Shown piece after piece: positions 61,099-64,000 of a stretch of 64,000 nucleotides of DNA. The notes beneath the pieces are model-generated. The model was not told the DNA's origin. It did no database searches and saw only the letters and a program-made list of their open reading frames with translations. Positions within the stretch are counted from its first letter, which is position 1. Each line of letters starts with the position of its first letter. Source of the DNA: Dillenia suffruticosa (lineage: Eukaryota; Streptophyta; Magnoliopsida; Dilleniales; Dilleniaceae); the NCBI GenBank assembly GCA_033439265.1, contig JAVTVX010000031.1, forward strand, positions 8,355,501-8,419,500, read 5' to 3'. A program made the position numbers and the translations under genes.

Positions 61099-61115
61099 GG
61101 GGGGGGGGGGGGGGG
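61099..61115 (+). repeat. Poly-G run, 17 bases
   Basis: Uninterrupted G run between TTTTTGTT and AGAAAAGG. It lies about 400 bases from the poly-C run. The length is uncertain for the same reason. Confidence 0.85.
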
Positions 61116-62280
61116 AGAAAAGGTAAAGACCATAGCTTCATGCAGGCTTGCAGCTTAATTAAGTAGCTCTAGCTGGGTTTGGGTGGAATCAAGACTGTGT
61201 TTGGCACCTCCTTAAATTCTTTATCGGAGAAGATTTGGACCCACCTCTCCACTCATAATGATCTTATCATTTAAATAATAGCATGTGGTACATGATTTCA
61301 GAATAAAATTTCAGAAAGCATGTGCATTGGTCTTGGCTAATGGTGAATGGGGTTTGAAACCCTTTTATTCCTTTCTTTTGTTTTTTCCTCCATATCATGC
61401 AGCTTAGTGAGTTAGTCCCATTTGGGCATCATTGGACATAAGAATTTGAACAAGTAGTCTGAGTCTAGTCCTAACTTCACCACTCAACAGCCCAATTTCT
61501 TCAGATAAAAGAGGTAAAAAAGATCAGGCAGAGTTATCAAAAAAAGAGACAAATCCAAACAACATTAGCAATTTTTAGGCAACAAAGGAATGATTTGAAG
61601 GTTGAAAGTTTTTGAATCAGATAATATAAAACAAAAGAAGGAAATAGTTCCCATGTTGATCTTTTTTTCAAAGATTCTTCATAAGGTTGGACTGGTCAAT
61701 TATTCAAAATCATTGGTAGCAGGTCGACAGTAGACTCAACTCCTTAGACCGCACTGCGGAGTTTGAAAATATTGTCCAGAGAAACCTTGTTACTATGGAA
61801 TACTAGTTTTAGTTTAAAAATATCATTCTTTGTTATTTTGTTCAAAATTTACAAAATAACGATAAATTAAAATTATAAGTGAATTTTAAAATTTAAAATC
61901 ATAAGTGAATTTTAAAATTTAAAATCATATTTTATAATCACATATTGATATGAATGATATATAGTAAGAGATTTTAATAATTTGATTAATTTAAATAATC
62001 GAACTGAATTAACCATATGTTTCGATTAAACGAATTGTCAGTTTTTTATTTATTTGGTTAGATTCTAATAATGAAAATTATATAATTGAATTAAATTGAT
62101 TATTTAAATTTTAATTATTTTGATTATGATTTAACAGAATATTCATCCCTACAAAAAATAGTAATGTTGATCGTCAATTGGCTATTCAATAATTTAAAGG
62201 GAAAATTATTGAGTAACAAATTTATAAAATTTATACCTAATTATCACGCTAAGCCACTGAGGTCTGACTACCAGTCACAT

Positions 62281-62405
62281 GATATTTGCAAGGAATGTTC
62301 TTAATGGGATAGTTTAGTGATCACAATCCTTCTCTCCCAATCCAGTGTTTCCGAATTCAAATTTCAGTGTAACAAAAAAAAAAAACAAAAGATATTTGCA
62401 AGGAA
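62281..62405 (+). mobile_element. SINE-like insertion with 15-bp target duplication
   Basis: GATATTTGCAAGGAA occurs exactly at 62281-62295 and 62391-62405. Between them lie 95 bases: a tRNA-like head with GGGATAGTTTAGTGATCACA (box A-like), GAATTCAAATTTC (weak box B-like), and an A-rich tail of about a dozen A then CAAAA. Exact long duplications plus an A tail are the mark of LINE-driven retroposition. At 95 bases it is very short for a plant SINE, which usually exceeds 100. It could be a SINE, a truncated SINE or a retroposed tRNA-like RNA. Confidence 0.75.
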
Positions 62406-62612
62406 CAATTTATTAAATGGGTAAAGGCCCAAGATTCATTTCTCAATGTCATGGGCTGGGCTGGGCTAGGCTGGCATTGGATCACACTTTATAGTTGTTA
62501 CTTTGATCCTGAATGTTCGGCCACCACTGGGCCCAATCTACTTATATCCTATAATCAGAAATAGCTTGTATTTGTGCCCATTGATCCGGACAGAGCAATG
62601 ATATGAAATGGT

Positions 62613-62854
62613 GAAATCGAAGCCACCAACCAACATCGCTCGACTGAACGTGGAATTGAATATTTTTAAATATGATTAAGATTTGACTCAAATTGAAAGT
62701 ATTAGGATCTCATGTGTATAGAGCATTTCTCATTGAGAGACTTACCTCTGAAATGAGCTATTGCAGCGGTTAGTCTAGTTAATCGGGATGAAACCCTATA
62801 TAACAGATGGTATCCAAAACATGGTAAAAAAAAAAAAGAAATCGAAGCCACCAA
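62613..62854 (+). mobile_element. Second SINE-like insertion with 17-bp target duplication
   Basis: GAAATCGAAGCCACCAA occurs exactly at 62613-62629 and 62838-62854. The 208-base insert ends in a run of about twelve A. Its 3' half contains GAGACTTACCTCTGAAATGA and CGGGATGAAACCCTATATAA. I see no clear tRNA-like boxes at the 5' end, so it could be a SINE with a diverged head or another retroposed non-coding RNA. It lies about 200 bases from the first SINE-like insertion. Confidence 0.72.
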
Positions 62855-62958
62855 GGATTAACATATTTCTCACTTCTCACAGGCGTTTGGGAAATAAAAT
62901 CACGTTGCTCAAATTTATTTTCCTGGGTTGGCGGCAAACACTTGAAAATGATAAAATA

Positions 62959-63035
<77 letters not shown>

Positions 63036-64000
63036 AGAATTATATTGGAATCAAGGACACACTAAACTATTGACGACCTATTGTTACCGTAGGTGTTCAA
63101 TGCATACTCAAGAACTTCGAATAAAAAAAGATTTAAATCAGGTCGTATTTACAAGAAGATATCCATTCAACTTTTAAAAAAAACAGTCTAATAGTATAAA
63201 TTTTGTTTTTCTAATATGATAATTTTAGACTAATATAATAAATTTAGATTCAAATTTTTATATAATAAAAAAAATATATCCATCCAAATGAGAGAGAGAA
63301 TGGGCAAAAATGACAATATAATTCAAGGGAATCTCATTTAGGATTGAACATGTGACGACGACCCTCCTCCTTGAAGAATTTCGTTTGAGATATTCTAATC
63401 CCCTGTGGCAGATCATTATCCTTAATCAACGCCATTAAATGAAAGATGATTGTCATCCTTGTTGTTGCCAAGTCTATGCTTCTTGTCCTTAACGCTTTGC
63501 ACGGCACATCAATTGGAGAAAAAGTAATTGTCTTTACTATTAAAAATAGACAAAAATCCTTTGGCTCAAAATTTTATTGCGTCGAAATTTCTACATAAAA
63601 ATATATATATATATATATATATATACCTTTACAGAGTTTGTGCTTTCCGTTGCCCCACACTGCACAAAGTACGGTGGACAGTTCCTCTTTCAATGTCCAC
63701 ATGCATTACAATAGAAATAGTTCATTTACCAATGTCTAGGAGCCAACTCGGTTCAAAGGACGATTTATAAAAAAGAAAAAGTTCCTTTTGTTGTCAGGGT
63801 CACCTTCTGCTTCTTAGTCTTTTCCTTGGGAGACATCTCTCTTGAACTTAATGCTGGGATCCTTCTTATTGTTCTTCTCTTTCTGTCCTAAGCAACGAGA
63901 ACATCCTTATTTTCCTTGAAATTGGGCCCTTTTCGGGTTGTGGTTGGTATGTTGTCGAGCTAAACAAGAGATTCCAGCTTATATATGAGACAAAATGAAT
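62855..64000. other. Spacer with long GA and TA microsatellites, no gene recognised
   Basis: (GA)n at 62963-63032 and (TA)n at 63600-63626. At 63,740-63,940 the minus strand carries Lys-rich text (QKEKNNKKDPSIKFKRD, then SPKEKTKKQKVTLTTKG in another frame), with a TATATAAG-like word near 63980 upstream of it. This might be a decayed coding remnant but no family is recognised. Confidence 0.45.
62963..63032. repeat. (GA)n microsatellite, about 35 repeats
   Basis: Uninterrupted GA run, the second longest in the window. Confidence 0.95.

Larger units (their letters stand above)
59699..62280. other. Low-copy-looking DNA with several microsatellites, no gene recognised
   Basis: Contains (CT)n at 59927-59953, (GA)n at about 60332-60374, a 13-base C run at 60704-60716, a 17-base G run at 61099-61115, and a 28-bp AT-rich tandem duplication (ATAAGTGAATTTTAAAATTT twice) at about 61874-61928. 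Sequence between these is moderately balanced in base content, unlike the transposon fossils. It may be flanking or promoter DNA of a gene outside the window. No start codon with a sustained frame was found. Confidence 0.5.

Noticed and set aside
62296-62390. Functional tRNA gene
   Set aside because: The box B-like part is weak, there is no complete cloverleaf, and an A tail with flanking duplications shows retroposition.
63740-63960. Lys-rich minus-strand coding remnant
   Set aside because: Short, split over frames and not matched to any family I know; mentioned only in the spacer entry.

Overview
This window looks like intergenic chromatin of a large, repeat-rich flowering-plant genome. 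I recognise no intact host gene. What can be identified is almost entirely transposable elements, nested in several layers, plus AT-rich spacer and long GA/TA microsatellites. Plant origin is indicated by Ty3/gypsy elements of Tekay/Del chromovirus type with a methionine-tRNA primer site, a copia element of SIRE type with an extra env-like reading frame, CACTA ends with a TNP2-type transposase, a plant RTE-type LINE, and a fragment resembling plant transposon-associated mobile-domain proteins.

Left part (1-24.7 kb). Two CACTA ends of one family point away from each other: one element leaves the window to the left and ends at 1590, the other begins at 8802. Between them lie a decayed LINE (about 3.34-5.27 kb) and a 3.5-kb stretch saturated with the word GTCGACTTG/GTCAACTTG. 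From 8.8 to 11.9 kb are CACTA subterminal repeats. A 450-bp block within them recurs near 16.5 kb. From 12.7 to 22 kb come a probable reverse-strand LTR, a 165-bp tandem duplication, a mobile-domain fragment, and a fossil env-like region. From 22.4 to 24.7 kb come a hairpin-forming inverted repeat, a 525-bp tandem duplication, and a decayed CACTA TNP2 transposase.

Middle part (24.7-40.2 kb). An old plus-strand gypsy element is split by a younger minus-strand gypsy-type element at 27698-35840. The insert carries two roughly 3-kb LTRs and an exact 5-bp target duplication (CAGAT). Its 2.1-kb interior holds gag but no reverse transcriptase, RNase H or integrase, so it looks non-autonomous. A further minus-strand gypsy LTR follows (about 36.37-40.2 kb).

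Right-middle part (40.2-57.6 kb). A SIRE-type copia fossil (integrase, RT and RNase H, then an env-like frame and a 3' LTR) is interrupted by a full-length gypsy element at 43176-53359. That element has two similar 2.4-kb LTRs and an exact 5-bp target duplication (GGTTA). It is the youngest-looking insertion here, but its coding region is broken.

Right end (57.6-64 kb). This part has no recognisable coding sequence. It holds long (GA)n, (CT)n and (TA)n tracts, unusual poly-C and poly-G runs, and two short SINE-like insertions with exact 15- and 17-bp target duplications. It could be flanking DNA of a gene just outside the window, but that is inference.

No new multi-gene system was found. The most interesting items are the gag-only gypsy derivative, a palindrome and a stem-forming motif shared by the gypsy LTRs, the GTCGAC word arrays, and the two SINE-like insertions. 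All identity and age statements are by eye, not computed.
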